Shown: piece by piece, positions 16,043 to 23,356 of the stretch
Layout of the letters: every line of letters starts with the position of its first letter
Numbering within the stretch: position 1 is the stretch's first letter
Notes under the pieces: model-generated
What the model saw: the letters and a program-made list of their open reading frames with translations, nothing else
Databases searched by the model: none
Told to the model about the DNA's origin: nothing
Translations under genes and position numbers: made by a program
From: Candidatus Poseidoniales archaeon
GTDB taxonomy: Archaea > Thermoplasmatota > Poseidoniia > Poseidoniales > Poseidoniaceae
Direction of reading: 5' to 3'
NCBI GenBank assembly: GCA_003602485.1
Contig: QQSD01000035.1
Coordinates: forward strand, 1 to 45,020
Length of the DNA: 45,020 nt

Positions 16043-16804
16043 ATGTTGATTGATGAAGCGATGGGCAAAACCCTCGTCCTTTTGCTCATGACGGTTCTTT
16101 CTGCTTCGATGGTCATCGGCAGCCGCCACCAACCTTTTCCCGAAATTTCAGGTCGTTTTGGATGGCTACTAGCGTCCATTACAGCGATGTTGTGGATTGG
16201 CGAGCAAGCCCCCCGCCCCATGAGCATTGACGCTCTTCTCGTGGTGACGCTCGGCCTCGGAAGCTACGGAATCCTCGTGGGTGTTCATCACATGGTCCGA
16301 ACACGGCGTGACGTGTTCATCGCACCCATGACCGGCTTCTTGTTCTGCACTGGAGCAGGTGGCCTTATGGTCCTCAGCTGGCCAGATTTGAACACTCTTG
16401 AACAGTGGTCAGGTTTTCTTCTGCTCGTTCTCTTAGGCGGAGGGCAAACATGGATGGTCTTCCGCGGCCTCCTCATCGGTCGCTTGCCCTTGGCATGGAG
16501 TCAAGCCGGCATGGTCGCCCTCCAACGTAAGCAACTCGAAGGCCCTCAAGGGGCACTCGCCTGCTTTGAGAAGGGATGGGACGCCGATGAAGAACATCTC
16601 AACCCAATGGCCTATGTCGCTCTCCATCGCATCCATCTTTTCTTGGGTGATGAACAAGAAGCCAAACAATGGCACGAAGCCTTTGAGGATGCAGGCGGTG
16701 AATCATCGGTTGCACCTCAATGGATTGATGCGGTTCATACTGCACTTCGTGCGATGGGCGGCGATGCTTCGCTCTTCCCGTCGCAAACCGATGACTCGGA
16801 ATAG
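16043..16804 (+). CDS. Multi-pass membrane protein with C-terminal TPR-like helical domain
   Basis: 253 residues, with a good ribosome binding site (TGAGGGGAGCCA before the ATG). Four to five hydrophobic helices fill residues 8-165. A soluble C-terminal domain follows: helices such as QGALACFEKGWDADEEHLNPMAYVALHRIHLFLGDEQEAKQWHEAFEDAGG, which read like two TPR-type hairpins (ALxxFEKG... and LGDxxEAKxWHEAF). I recognise no named family. The helical domain should face the cytoplasm and could bind a partner protein. It sits 36 bp after rlmH and may be co-transcribed with it. Confidence 0.7.
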   Translation: MLIDEAMGKTLVLLLMTVLSASMVIGSRHQPFPEISGRFGWLLASITAMLWIGEQAPRPMSIDALLVVTLGLGSYGILVGVHHMVRTRRDVFIAPMTGFLFCTGAGGLMVLSWPDLNTLEQWSGFLLLVLLGGGQTWMVFRGLLIGRLPLAWSQAGMVALQRKQLEGPQGALACFEKGWDADEEHLNPMAYVALHRIHLFLGDEQEAKQWHEAFEDAGGESSVAPQWIDAVHTALRAMGGDASLFPSQTDDSE

Positions 16805-16853
16805 GATTTTTCTTTCCACAAACTGGTAAGGAAGCGCACAATAGAAACGAGGA

Positions 16854-16861
16854 CTTATATC
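16854..16861 (+). promoter_or_regulatory. TATA box, probable leaderless promoter
   Basis: CTTATATC is centred about 25 nt before the ATG at 16883, the distance expected from archaeal TATA box to transcription start. The start codon would therefore lie at or next to the 5' end of the message. No ribosome binding site precedes the ATG, which agrees with leaderless translation. Confidence 0.5.
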
Positions 16862-16882
16862 TCCAGAGGTATATTTAGTAAC

Positions 16883-17173
16883 ATGGAAAAGAACAATCGG
16901 GCTCAAAAAGACTGGCCGATGAGCACCATTCTTTGGTTTGCCGTCGTGATTTGGTTCTCATCCAGTCTTCTTTCCCAATCTGCGTATCTGGCTATCTACG
17001 GCCTGCCCTACGATGCAGTTACGATGTTGAAATCACTCGGGCCTGTCTATTACGTGATCATCGCCCTTGAACTTGCAATGTGGATAGGATTGCTCACCTG
17101 GGGTGGTCGCCGCTTCATCCGCCGCCGCGAAGACCCGGCGAAGTCTGCTGGACCTCCTGCGGTCGGAAGTTGA
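16883..17173 (+). CDS. Small two-TM membrane protein
   Basis: 96 residues. After a charged N-terminus (MEKNNRAQKDW) come two membrane helices, about residues 13-36 and 50-75, then a basic tail (RRFIRRRE) and a Pro/Ala/Gly-rich end. By the positive-inside rule both termini should be cytoplasmic. No family was recognised. A TATA box at leaderless distance precedes the gene, so it probably has its own promoter. The stop codon lies inside a palindromic element at 17164-17214. Confidence 0.65.
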   Translation: MEKNNRAQKDWPMSTILWFAVVIWFSSSLLSQSAYLAIYGLPYDAVTMLKSLGPVYYVIIALELAMWIGLLTWGGRRFIRRREDPAKSAGPPAVGS

Positions 17174-17214
17174 TTTTTAGGCTAAAAATGATGATTCTTC
17201 ATCAACGACTTCCG
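17164..17214. repeat. Nested inverted repeats at a stop codon (possible terminator or RNA structure)
   Basis: An outer inverted repeat, CGGAAGT (17164-17170) with ACTTCCG (17208-17214), is extended by TGA/TCA after a two-base bulge. It encloses a perfect palindrome TTTTTAG-G-CTAAAAA (17174-17188) and a second hairpin GATGA-x-TCATC. The stop codon of the two-TM gene (17171-17173) is inside the outer arm. The internal T5 could support archaeal termination; the nested form could also be a cruciform or a structured 3' UTR. Confidence 0.45.
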
Positions 17215-17248
17215 ATGTGTTGAAAGAGTGTCAAGTTAAGCCGTCACC

Positions 17249-17734
17249 GTGCGTATTCCTCAAGACGAACCTTCCTATTCGGGTCTTCCCATGGAACTCG
17301 ACGCACTTTCACCTGAGGCAATATTGCCATATCCTCTCCCAGAAGGTGCCATGGTTGTCACCATTGAAGAGGCCCGCTCTTCATTGGTTGAAGCCAGCAA
17401 CGTCCTGATGGTGCTGCAGGCGATGAGCGATGAAGCCCACGACCTGACCGATGAGTTAGAATTGCTTCTTGACCAGTACAAGATGACTCACCCGCACGTC
17501 ATGGAGGTTGCTGAACATCTCGGGCAACTCGTGAATCAATGGCAAGGAAATGTTGCTCGGTTGGATTCTATTGGCGCCCGAATCGTTTCAATGGACCCAG
17601 GTCGCTTGGAATGGTACGGTGTCGTCGACCACCAGATGGCTCTCTTTTCGTGGGCAGTTGGTGAGGTTGATATTGAATGGTATTATCGGATGGAGGAAGG
17701 TTTCCCCGCCCGCAAACCACTCATAGAAGCATGA
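17249..17734 (+). CDS. DUF2203 family protein
   Basis: 161 residues from a GTG at 17249; the ATG at 17291 is an alternative start, as the conserved part begins later at VVTIEEARSSL. The layout matches DUF2203: an opening T-x-E-E-A segment, a long two-helix hairpin with acidic heptads, then the family's signature end in which a buried strand (GRLEWYGVVDHQMALFSWAVGE) leads to VDIEWYYRMEEGFPARKPL, like xCWRxGExxVxxWHxxxxGFxGRxPL. The biochemical role of DUF2203 is unknown to me. It lies 24 bp before cobalamin adenosyltransferase on the same strand and may share its transcript. Confidence 0.72.
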   Translation: MRIPQDEPSYSGLPMELDALSPEAILPYPLPEGAMVVTIEEARSSLVEASNVLMVLQAMSDEAHDLTDELELLLDQYKMTHPHVMEVAEHLGQLVNQWQGNVARLDSIGARIVSMDPGRLEWYGVVDHQMALFSWAVGEVDIEWYYRMEEGFPARKPLIEA

Positions 17735-17758
17735 TGTCCCAATGGATGAGGCAGCCCC

Positions 17759-18454
17759 ATGGTCAAGATAACCCGTGTTTATACCGGTGGAGGTGACAAG
17801 GGTGAATCATCCCTCGTTGATGGTTCACGACGCATGAAATCAGACCTGCGTTTTGAGGTCGTTGGCGTATGTGATGAATTGAACAGCCTCATTGGAACGG
17901 CTCTCATGGAGATTAATCGTCTTCCAAGCCATGAGGATGGGGGCGACAGAACCAATGTTCAACGGGTGCAAAAAGTGGTCGGGGAAGCTTTCGGGCGCGT
18001 CCAAAATGAACTGTTCGATCTCGGTGCAGAATTGGCTTGCCCGCCAGAAAACCTCCCTGAATACATGGTTCTTCTCAGTGAAACACAAGCGGACCTTTTG
18101 GTTGAGGAAATGGATGTATGGCTTGAGGACCTTGAACCTCTGTCAAGCTTCATTCTTCCAACAGGACCAGCACCGGTTGCGATGATGCATGTGAGTCGCA
18201 CGGTTGTCCGTCGATTAGAACGGGCCACGGTTCGTCTCATGGAACACGAGGGTGAGGGAGCAGTCCGAGCCCTCTCATTGGTATACATCAACCGTTTTTC
18301 TGACTGGTTATTCATCCTAGGCCGATGGGTTAGTTTGCAATTAAATCACGACGAGTCACTCTGGGTCCCCCTTGGTCAACGCCCCGCTGAACAAGGCGTC
18401 GCAGGGCGAGTTCGTTTGATGCGTTCAAACGACGACGATTTCACAGATTTGTGA
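17759..18454 (+). CDS. pduO: Cob(I)alamin adenosyltransferase, PduO/MMAB type
   Basis: This enzyme transfers the 5'-deoxyadenosyl group of ATP to cob(I)alamin, making coenzyme B12 for mutases or class II ribonucleotide reductase. The 231-residue protein has the family's N-terminal ATP loop TRVYTGGGDKGESSL (5-19), the K/R-x-D(L) segment that follows, FELFDLGAEL-like helix residues (ELFDLGAELA near 82-91), the PTGPAPVA turn, and the C-terminal R-x-x-E-R-A...NRFSDWLFILGR signature. An insert after residue 55 (HEDGGDRTNVQR) lengthens a loop. GAGG lies 7 nt before the ATG. The stop abuts the stop of the convergent Nudix gene. No B12-dependent enzyme is in this window. Confidence 0.92.
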   Translation: MVKITRVYTGGGDKGESSLVDGSRRMKSDLRFEVVGVCDELNSLIGTALMEINRLPSHEDGGDRTNVQRVQKVVGEAFGRVQNELFDLGAELACPPENLPEYMVLLSETQADLLVEEMDVWLEDLEPLSSFILPTGPAPVAMMHVSRTVVRRLERATVRLMEHEGEGAVRALSLVYINRFSDWLFILGRWVSLQLNHDESLWVPLGQRPAEQGVAGRVRLMRSNDDDFTDL

Positions 18455-18898
18455 TTATTGTCGCCCGTTGAGTTGGACAAAGCGTTGGGCTGCTCGTACG
18501 ACAGCTCTGGTTTCATCATGGGTGATGGTATCTAATGCTTGGTCCCAATCGAGCCACAGATAGCCCCGATGTTCATGAGAAAGTTGAACTTCGATGACAT
18601 CAGTTTCTGCAATGTACCAGTAGACCTGCTTTTCCTTTCTCTTGCCTTTGTGTCGGAAGGAATATTCTGTTCGCTGTTCAAAACCATCAAGCAGAGCAAC
18701 ATCAGCAATACCAGTCTCTTCTTCCAACTCTCGAAGCATGGTCGAATGCCTGTCTGCGTCATCGCCTTCGACATGACCCTTGGGCAAATCCCAATGCCCC
18801 TGCGGGTATTGCAGTAAAAGAACGGTGCCGTAATTGACGAGTACAACGCCGCAGGAAGTTTCCATAACTCGTTGCAAGAAGTACTCATTCATGGTCAT
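18455..18898 (-). CDS. Nudix hydrolase, Ap4A (diadenosine tetraphosphate) hydrolase-like
   Basis: 147 residues. The Nudix box runs from G41 to I64 (GHVEGDDADRHSTMLRELEEETGI in two parts: GHVEGDD and RELEEETGI). It is one residue longer than the canonical 23, with Asp where the first Glu usually stands; the catalytic R-E-x-x-E-E core is intact. The preceding QGHWDLPKGH and the later Y-W-Y-I and E-x-R-x-Y-x-W-x-x-W segments match the asymmetric Ap4A hydrolase branch (NUDT2-like). It would clear dinucleoside polyphosphates or similar nucleotides. It is divergent from the DHH phosphoesterase, with a short shared upstream region. Confidence 0.85.
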   Translation of the reverse strand: MTMNEYFLQRVMETSCGVVLVNYGTVLLLQYPQGHWDLPKGHVEGDDADRHSTMLRELEEETGIADVALLDGFEQRTEYSFRHKGKRKEKQVYWYIAETDVIEVQLSHEHRGYLWLDWDQALDTITHDETRAVVRAAQRFVQLNGRQ

Positions 18899-18924
18899 AG
18901 CGGAGAAAAGCGTCCCGAACGTTG

Positions 18925-19941
18925 ATGACTCGCAAGCACAGCGGTCAAACCATGACGATTCAGGCCTTGAGGGCAGAAGAGGTCCCTCATTACACGAGAA
19001 TCGTCGCCGACTCGGACCTTGACGGTCTGTGTGGTGCGGCGGTGTTGAAGGCCTTTCGTCCCGATGCCGAGGTGATGTTCTCGCATGCTGCTGCCATTCG
19101 TTCAGGTCTTGTTGACGACATCATCGACGCTGAAACCGTCATGATCGACCTTCCATTTCATCCCGCCTGCGGATGGTATGTTGACCATCACCTCACCAAT
19201 CGACCAAGTGAAGAAGAAGCCCTGCTTTTCGACAAAGGTGGTGGCACACGTCATTGGAAGCATACACCGTCAGCCGCTCGTCTTGCCTATGAGTTACTCG
19301 CAGAGGTAACCGACATGCAACATCTCGAACCCATGATGCCGCTGGTTGATGCTCTTGATTCAGGTGGTATCAGCAAAGATGTCTTTGTTGAAGACGGACC
19401 TGTGCTTCAGTTCGCACGGACCTGCACGCCGCGTGAACAGGAGTACATGCAACAGGTCGTTTCCCACCTTGCTGGAGGTGCTACACTCCATGACCTTCTC
19501 GACCACCCGTTGGTCCTCCCTCATCTCGAACGCGTGCGCGCAGAACGTGAAACCGCCCAAGCTCATGTAGCACAACGAACGGAAATCGTGGACCGCTTGG
19601 CCATATGCCGACTCGATGAAACGCCTCTGCGTATCAACGGCTACTTGGTCACTGCATGGGCGGGTGATGAAGTGGACGCTTGCTGCATTGTTCATGGCTA
19701 CAGCGACGGGTCGATTGAAACGCCCGAACGGCCCGCATTAGGAGCGAGTTTCTACGCTAATTCCTTCCTTCCAGAGGGGCAAGGGCGCTACGACCTCTCG
19801 CGTTTGGCTACCGCATTGGACCCGACTGGAGGAGGTCACGCGAACGCATGCGGCTGTCGTATTCAGCCTCCAGGATTGGATGCCAATCTCAACCATTGGT
19901 TGGAGATGTGGGCGTCCAGAGAGACAATCCTTCGGATTTAG
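18925..19941 (+). CDS. DHH/DHHA1 family phosphoesterase
   Basis: About 338 residues from the ATG at 18925 (TTG at 18922 and ATG at 18952 are alternatives). The N-terminal DHH domain shows RIVADSDLDGLCGAAVL with the metal-binding DxD, then DLPFHP and WYVDHH, the DHH motif. The C-terminal DHHA1 domain ends in GGGHANACGCRI, the substrate-phosphate loop of RecJ/NrnA relatives. The archaeal family includes GAN/RecJ-like nucleases and small-oligonucleotide phosphatases; the size favours an oligoribonuclease or cyclic-dinucleotide phosphodiesterase type over full RecJ. Two metal ions at the DHH site are expected. Upstream is the divergent Nudix gene; the stop lies three bases from the convergent coiled-coil gene. 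Confidence 0.88.
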   Translation: MTRKHSGQTMTIQALRAEEVPHYTRIVADSDLDGLCGAAVLKAFRPDAEVMFSHAAAIRSGLVDDIIDAETVMIDLPFHPACGWYVDHHLTNRPSEEEALLFDKGGGTRHWKHTPSAARLAYELLAEVTDMQHLEPMMPLVDALDSGGISKDVFVEDGPVLQFARTCTPREQEYMQQVVSHLAGGATLHDLLDHPLVLPHLERVRAERETAQAHVAQRTEIVDRLAICRLDETPLRINGYLVTAWAGDEVDACCIVHGYSDGSIETPERPALGASFYANSFLPEGQGRYDLSRLATALDPTGGGHANACGCRIQPPGLDANLNHWLEMWASRETILRI

Positions 19942-19944
19942 GTC

Positions 19945-20157
19945 TCAGAATTTTTGCATGTTGGTGCTGTTTTCGAGGTCCATTTCTTCCTCGACGACCT
20001 CTTCAATTGGACTGCCTGTATCCAATCGCTTGATGGTTGCCTTGAGGACTTCAAATTCAATTTCAAGGTCCTCAAGCGCTTCTTTGGTATCCTCAATGTG
20101 CTTCTCAACACGCTTGAGCATCTTGTCCACTTTCCTGAGCGTACGATCCCTTGCCAT
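19945..20157 (-). CDS. Small acidic coiled-coil protein
   Basis: 70 residues with a good ribosome binding site (CGAGGACAAACC before the ATG). Residues 5-50 form one amphipathic helix with regular heptads (LRKVDKMLKRVEKHIEDTKEALEDLEIEFEVLKATIKRL), and the tail is acidic (IEEVVEEEMD). It probably forms a helical dimer or hairpin. I recognise no named family. The clean frame, Shine-Dalgarno sequence and placement between genes support a real gene. Confidence 0.65.
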   Translation of the reverse strand: MARDRTLRKVDKMLKRVEKHIEDTKEALEDLEIEFEVLKATIKRLDTGSPIEEVVEEEMDLENSTNMQKF

Positions 20158-20272
20158 GGTTTGTCCTCGGACCGTTGTGGTTTGAAGATTTGCCCTATCA
20201 GGAGGCAGTGTAAACTGGACGTTTTGAGTGCTTATCGGTCGGCTGGGCTGAAGGATTCAACGGTCTCATCAT

Positions 20273-22597
20273 TCACTCTTCGGCACTGTCACTGTGCACG
20301 GCCGGCTTGGAAGGGCGAAGGAAGGCAGGAGCCCACCAATTCCATTTACCCATCAACCGCATTGTTGAGGGGACAACCAGTGCCCGAACAAAGGTGGCAT
20401 CGATGAAGATGGCCAATGCCAGCCCCAATCCGATTTGCTTGAGGATGATGACCGAAGAAAGCCCGAAGGCTCCAAAAACGACGACCATGATCGCTGCTGC
20501 CCCGGTAATGAGTCCGCCGGTTTTCTGCAATCCGTTTGCTACAGCAAGCGTGTTGTCGCCCGTGCGCTCCCACTCTTCATGGATGCGCGAGAGCATCAGA
20601 ACTTCGTAATCCATGGACAATCCGAACACAATACAGAACATGATGACAGGGTTGCCCGAATCAATGGGTTGAGCCGTGAAGTTCAGAAGGTCAGCCCCAT
20701 ATCCCCACTGGAATACCCAGACGAGCATACCGAAGGAGGCTGAAATGGATAGGATGTTCATGGCAATAGCCTTGATGGGAATCACGATTGAACGGACCTG
20801 CATGAAGATGAGGACAGATGTGGCAATGAGGATGAATGCCAATGCACGCGGAAGGTTGTCTGCGATTGCGTCAAGATTGTCCGCATTGTATGCAGCAAAA
20901 CCAGCGACGAGCAAGCGGTCATTTTGACCTGTTAAATCGTTGAGGAAGGCGTCCCTTTCATCTCGGATGTCCTCTACCATTTGGCGAGAATCCACGTTGG
21001 TTTGAGCGCCGACGAGTTGAATCGACATCATCGTTGCGTTTTCACCAACAAAAGCCCCTCTGAGACTTTCCCGTGCCGCGATTTGTTCAGCCGGCATGAA
21101 TTCGTCTGGAGTATTCCAGAATTGAACCACGTCATCAGCAGTCATGTTCGGGGCCGGCATTCCGATGCCGATGCCACCAGAGGTCCTTGAGTCGTTGAGT
21201 AAACTGGTGATGTAGGCATGTTGAGCCCGGAGGTTGATTTCTGAAAGAGGGTCAGCGCCGTCGGTATCAATGACGAGGAAAATCGAGTTTGCTGCCTGGT
21301 CGGGCCATTGCTCATCGATCAGTTCCATGCCTTGGCGTGATTCATCATCGGGTGGCAAGGCTTTCCATGACGACAGGGAAAATTCTGCATATGCGAACGG
21401 GAGCCCCGCTCCGATGAGCAAGATGAGGGTTGGAATCAATACCGCCCAAGGACGATCCATAACACGCTTGGCGATTCGAGCCCACATCCCGTCGTCTTTC
21501 GCTCGCATGTCGAAGGCAAAAGGAACCTTCCAGTTGTTGATTTTTGGGCCAAGAGAAGCCATCACTGCAGGGAGGACGATGGTGGAATAAATCATCGCGA
21601 TGGTGACTGCAATGGTCCCTCCAATACCCAGCGAAGGAAGAGAGGTATTGGTGAAAAAGAGCATGCCCATCAAACCGATGGCGACGGTGATTCCCGAGTA
21701 AAAGACGGCCTTTCCAGCAGTGGCGCAACTCATCGCTGTTGCGGTTCGAACATCGTGCCCTCGGTCCAATTCCTCTCTGAATCGGTTCACGAGGAACAGC
21801 GAATAATCAATAGAAACACCAATTCCGATGAGTGATACAATATTGGTAGCATAAACGGTTACGTCGGTTACATTTGACAGCCAGATGGTCATACCGACCG
21901 CTGCCAGCAGGGTGCCTCCGCCAATTCCCATGGGCAAAACAGCGGCGATAATTGAGCCGAAAATGAGGCCGAGAATGATGAGGGTCAGAGGAATAGCCAC
22001 AACCTCTGCCTTGACCAAATCCTTCTTGATTCGGTCGTCAAAGGTCCAATCAATGAAAATACCGTCTGTCATCCAGGCGTCGAATCCAGAACGCAGGTCA
22101 ACTAAATCATGCAGTTCATCGATGAGTGCCTTTGCGTCTTTCCGGTCGGTAGTGATGGTCACTTTGTTGATGGCGTAATACCCGTCTTCGTCGGAGGCGG
22201 TTACGTCTTCCCGGTCGACTTCTTCAACCTCCCATGAATATTCAACAACGACATCAGGGTGGTCTTCGAATGGCTTGAGTGCGTCGGTAACTGCCTCTTG
22301 CCAAAGAGGAGCGGTGTCGTTGATGACAGGATGGAATACCAGGTAACGGAAGGACTGTCCTCCGTCGTCGCTATCGGAGGCGAAGCGTTGTGAAATCAAA
22401 CGACCAGCATTCACGGATTCAACATCATCTTCTCCGAAACCCTCTGCCCAATCTGCTCCAATGCTGATGAGGCTGCCCATCAACATACAGGAAATGAGGC
22501 CAAATGCAATCATAGCCTTTCGGTTGTCGTGGATGAACAATCCCATTTTGAAGAAGGCTCTATCTTTGAGCATCTGAGGGTCTGTAGCACCTTCCAT
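20273..22597 (-). CDS. MMPL/RND superfamily membrane transporter
   Basis: About 774 residues from the ATG at 22597. The frame opens at 22666, but a TATA-like box 26 nt before 22597 and the protein's own start (MEGATDPQMLKDRAFFKMG) favour the shorter form. It has the tandem two-half RND plan: one TM near the start, a large extracellular loop of about 170 residues, five TM helices, then the same again. The proton-relay-type motif appears twice, GIGVSIDYSLFLVNRFREE near residue 270 and FGLSMDYEVLMLSRIHEEW near 660, as in MMPL proteins. These transporters move lipids, isoprenoids or hydrophobic molecules; the substrate here is unknown. No periplasmic adaptor or outer-membrane partner is expected in an archaeon, and none is nearby. 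Confidence 0.9.
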   Translation of the reverse strand: MEGATDPQMLKDRAFFKMGLFIHDNRKAMIAFGLISCMLMGSLISIGADWAEGFGEDDVESVNAGRLISQRFASDSDDGGQSFRYLVFHPVINDTAPLWQEAVTDALKPFEDHPDVVVEYSWEVEEVDREDVTASDEDGYYAINKVTITTDRKDAKALIDELHDLVDLRSGFDAWMTDGIFIDWTFDDRIKKDLVKAEVVAIPLTLIILGLIFGSIIAAVLPMGIGGGTLLAAVGMTIWLSNVTDVTVYATNIVSLIGIGVSIDYSLFLVNRFREELDRGHDVRTATAMSCATAGKAVFYSGITVAIGLMGMLFFTNTSLPSLGIGGTIAVTIAMIYSTIVLPAVMASLGPKINNWKVPFAFDMRAKDDGMWARIAKRVMDRPWAVLIPTLILLIGAGLPFAYAEFSLSSWKALPPDDESRQGMELIDEQWPDQAANSIFLVIDTDGADPLSEINLRAQHAYITSLLNDSRTSGGIGIGMPAPNMTADDVVQFWNTPDEFMPAEQIAARESLRGAFVGENATMMSIQLVGAQTNVDSRQMVEDIRDERDAFLNDLTGQNDRLLVAGFAAYNADNLDAIADNLPRALAFILIATSVLIFMQVRSIVIPIKAIAMNILSISASFGMLVWVFQWGYGADLLNFTAQPIDSGNPVIMFCIVFGLSMDYEVLMLSRIHEEWERTGDNTLAVANGLQKTGGLITGAAAIMVVVFGAFGLSSVIILKQIGLGLALAIFIDATFVRALVVPSTMRLMGKWNWWAPAFLRPSKPAVHSDSAEE

Positions 22598-22618
22598 GGC
22601 CGTGCGTGAGTCAAGGGG

Positions 22619-22627
22619 TATTTGAAA
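22619..22627 (-). promoter_or_regulatory. TATA-like box for the RND transporter gene
   Basis: The minus strand reads TTTCAAATAC, centred 26 nt before the ATG at 22597, at leaderless distance. The 10-mer is identical to the one before the giant surface protein at 11064. This is a motif-and-spacing call, and it also supports the start chosen for the transporter. Confidence 0.5.
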
Positions 22628-22739
22628 AAGCGTCTTGGGGCTGAACACCAAGTGTGGTTCAAACAACCTGCCTTCCCGGTTGAGCCGTCTCCAAAGACAG
22701 CCTTGTGCAGCGGATTCGCTGATGAGGCCTTAGGCTGTT

Positions 22740-23210
22740 TCAGATGAGGACATCGAAGGTGTAGATGAAGCCGAGGAAGGCGTGGATGAACACGAGGTAG
22801 ATGATGACATCTGCGGCTCGCCCGTGCTTGAGTTTACTCACAGCGAAGGATTCGCCAGCCTCTCGTTGAGCTTTTGCTTGCTTACCGTAACGTGTAAGGA
22901 CGACCATGAGTGCAAATCCTACAGGTCCCATAAAGCCGTGAAGGGATTGGGGCAGAAGTGCCGACCACGGGTCGCCTTCAGTGTACCATCCGTTCACGGC
23001 ACGCCCAGCAAATGCAACCAGAATCACACCGCCAGCAGCCCACAACAGGCGCTCACCGTTCTTCTCATGCATGGTGCGATGATGCTCGCGTTCTTCGCCC
23101 TTCAATTCGTAGGATTTCTTTCGCCATGCATACTGCCACCACACCCAAATCACGAGTCCACTGGCCAAAATGGGGTGGAGGAGAAGAGCGACAGTGGGGA
23201 TGAGTTCCAT
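22740..23210 (-). CDS. Four-helix membrane protein, DUF4079/cytochrome b561-like
   Basis: 156 residues with four hydrophobic helices at about 5-25, 55-75, 88-107 and 130-152. Histidines sit in positions suited to heme or quinone chemistry: LHP in helix 1, LHG at the start of helix 3, and an HGRAADVIIYLVFIHAF in helix 4. The layout resembles DUF4079 and b561-type four-helix bundles, but the resemblance is weak and heme binding is only an inference. A basic cytoplasmic loop (WRKKSYELKGEEREHHR) follows helix 1. The gene is on the same strand as the RND transporter, 142 bp upstream of it, and diverges from the PIN-domain gene. Confidence 0.55.
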   Translation of the reverse strand: MELIPTVALLLHPILASGLVIWVWWQYAWRKKSYELKGEEREHHRTMHEKNGERLLWAAGGVILVAFAGRAVNGWYTEGDPWSALLPQSLHGFMGPVGFALMVVLTRYGKQAKAQREAGESFAVSKLKHGRAADVIIYLVFIHAFLGFIYTFDVLI

Positions 23211-23356
23211 GGTTGCACCCGTCTCGGCTGAGGGTGCCTTGGTTCAAGGAAGTATGTGTTTGCAACCTCCTACCGTTCATCTATCTCCATCGGTGCATTG
23301 AAAGCACGCCGAATCGGGCGTGGAGATGAGGGGACGAATCGTTGGATGAGGCATAC

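Noticed and set aside
23211-23267. GGTTGCA/TGCAACC inverted repeat upstream of the PIN gene
   Set aside because: Seven-base arms 43 bp apart are expected by chance in a window of this size.
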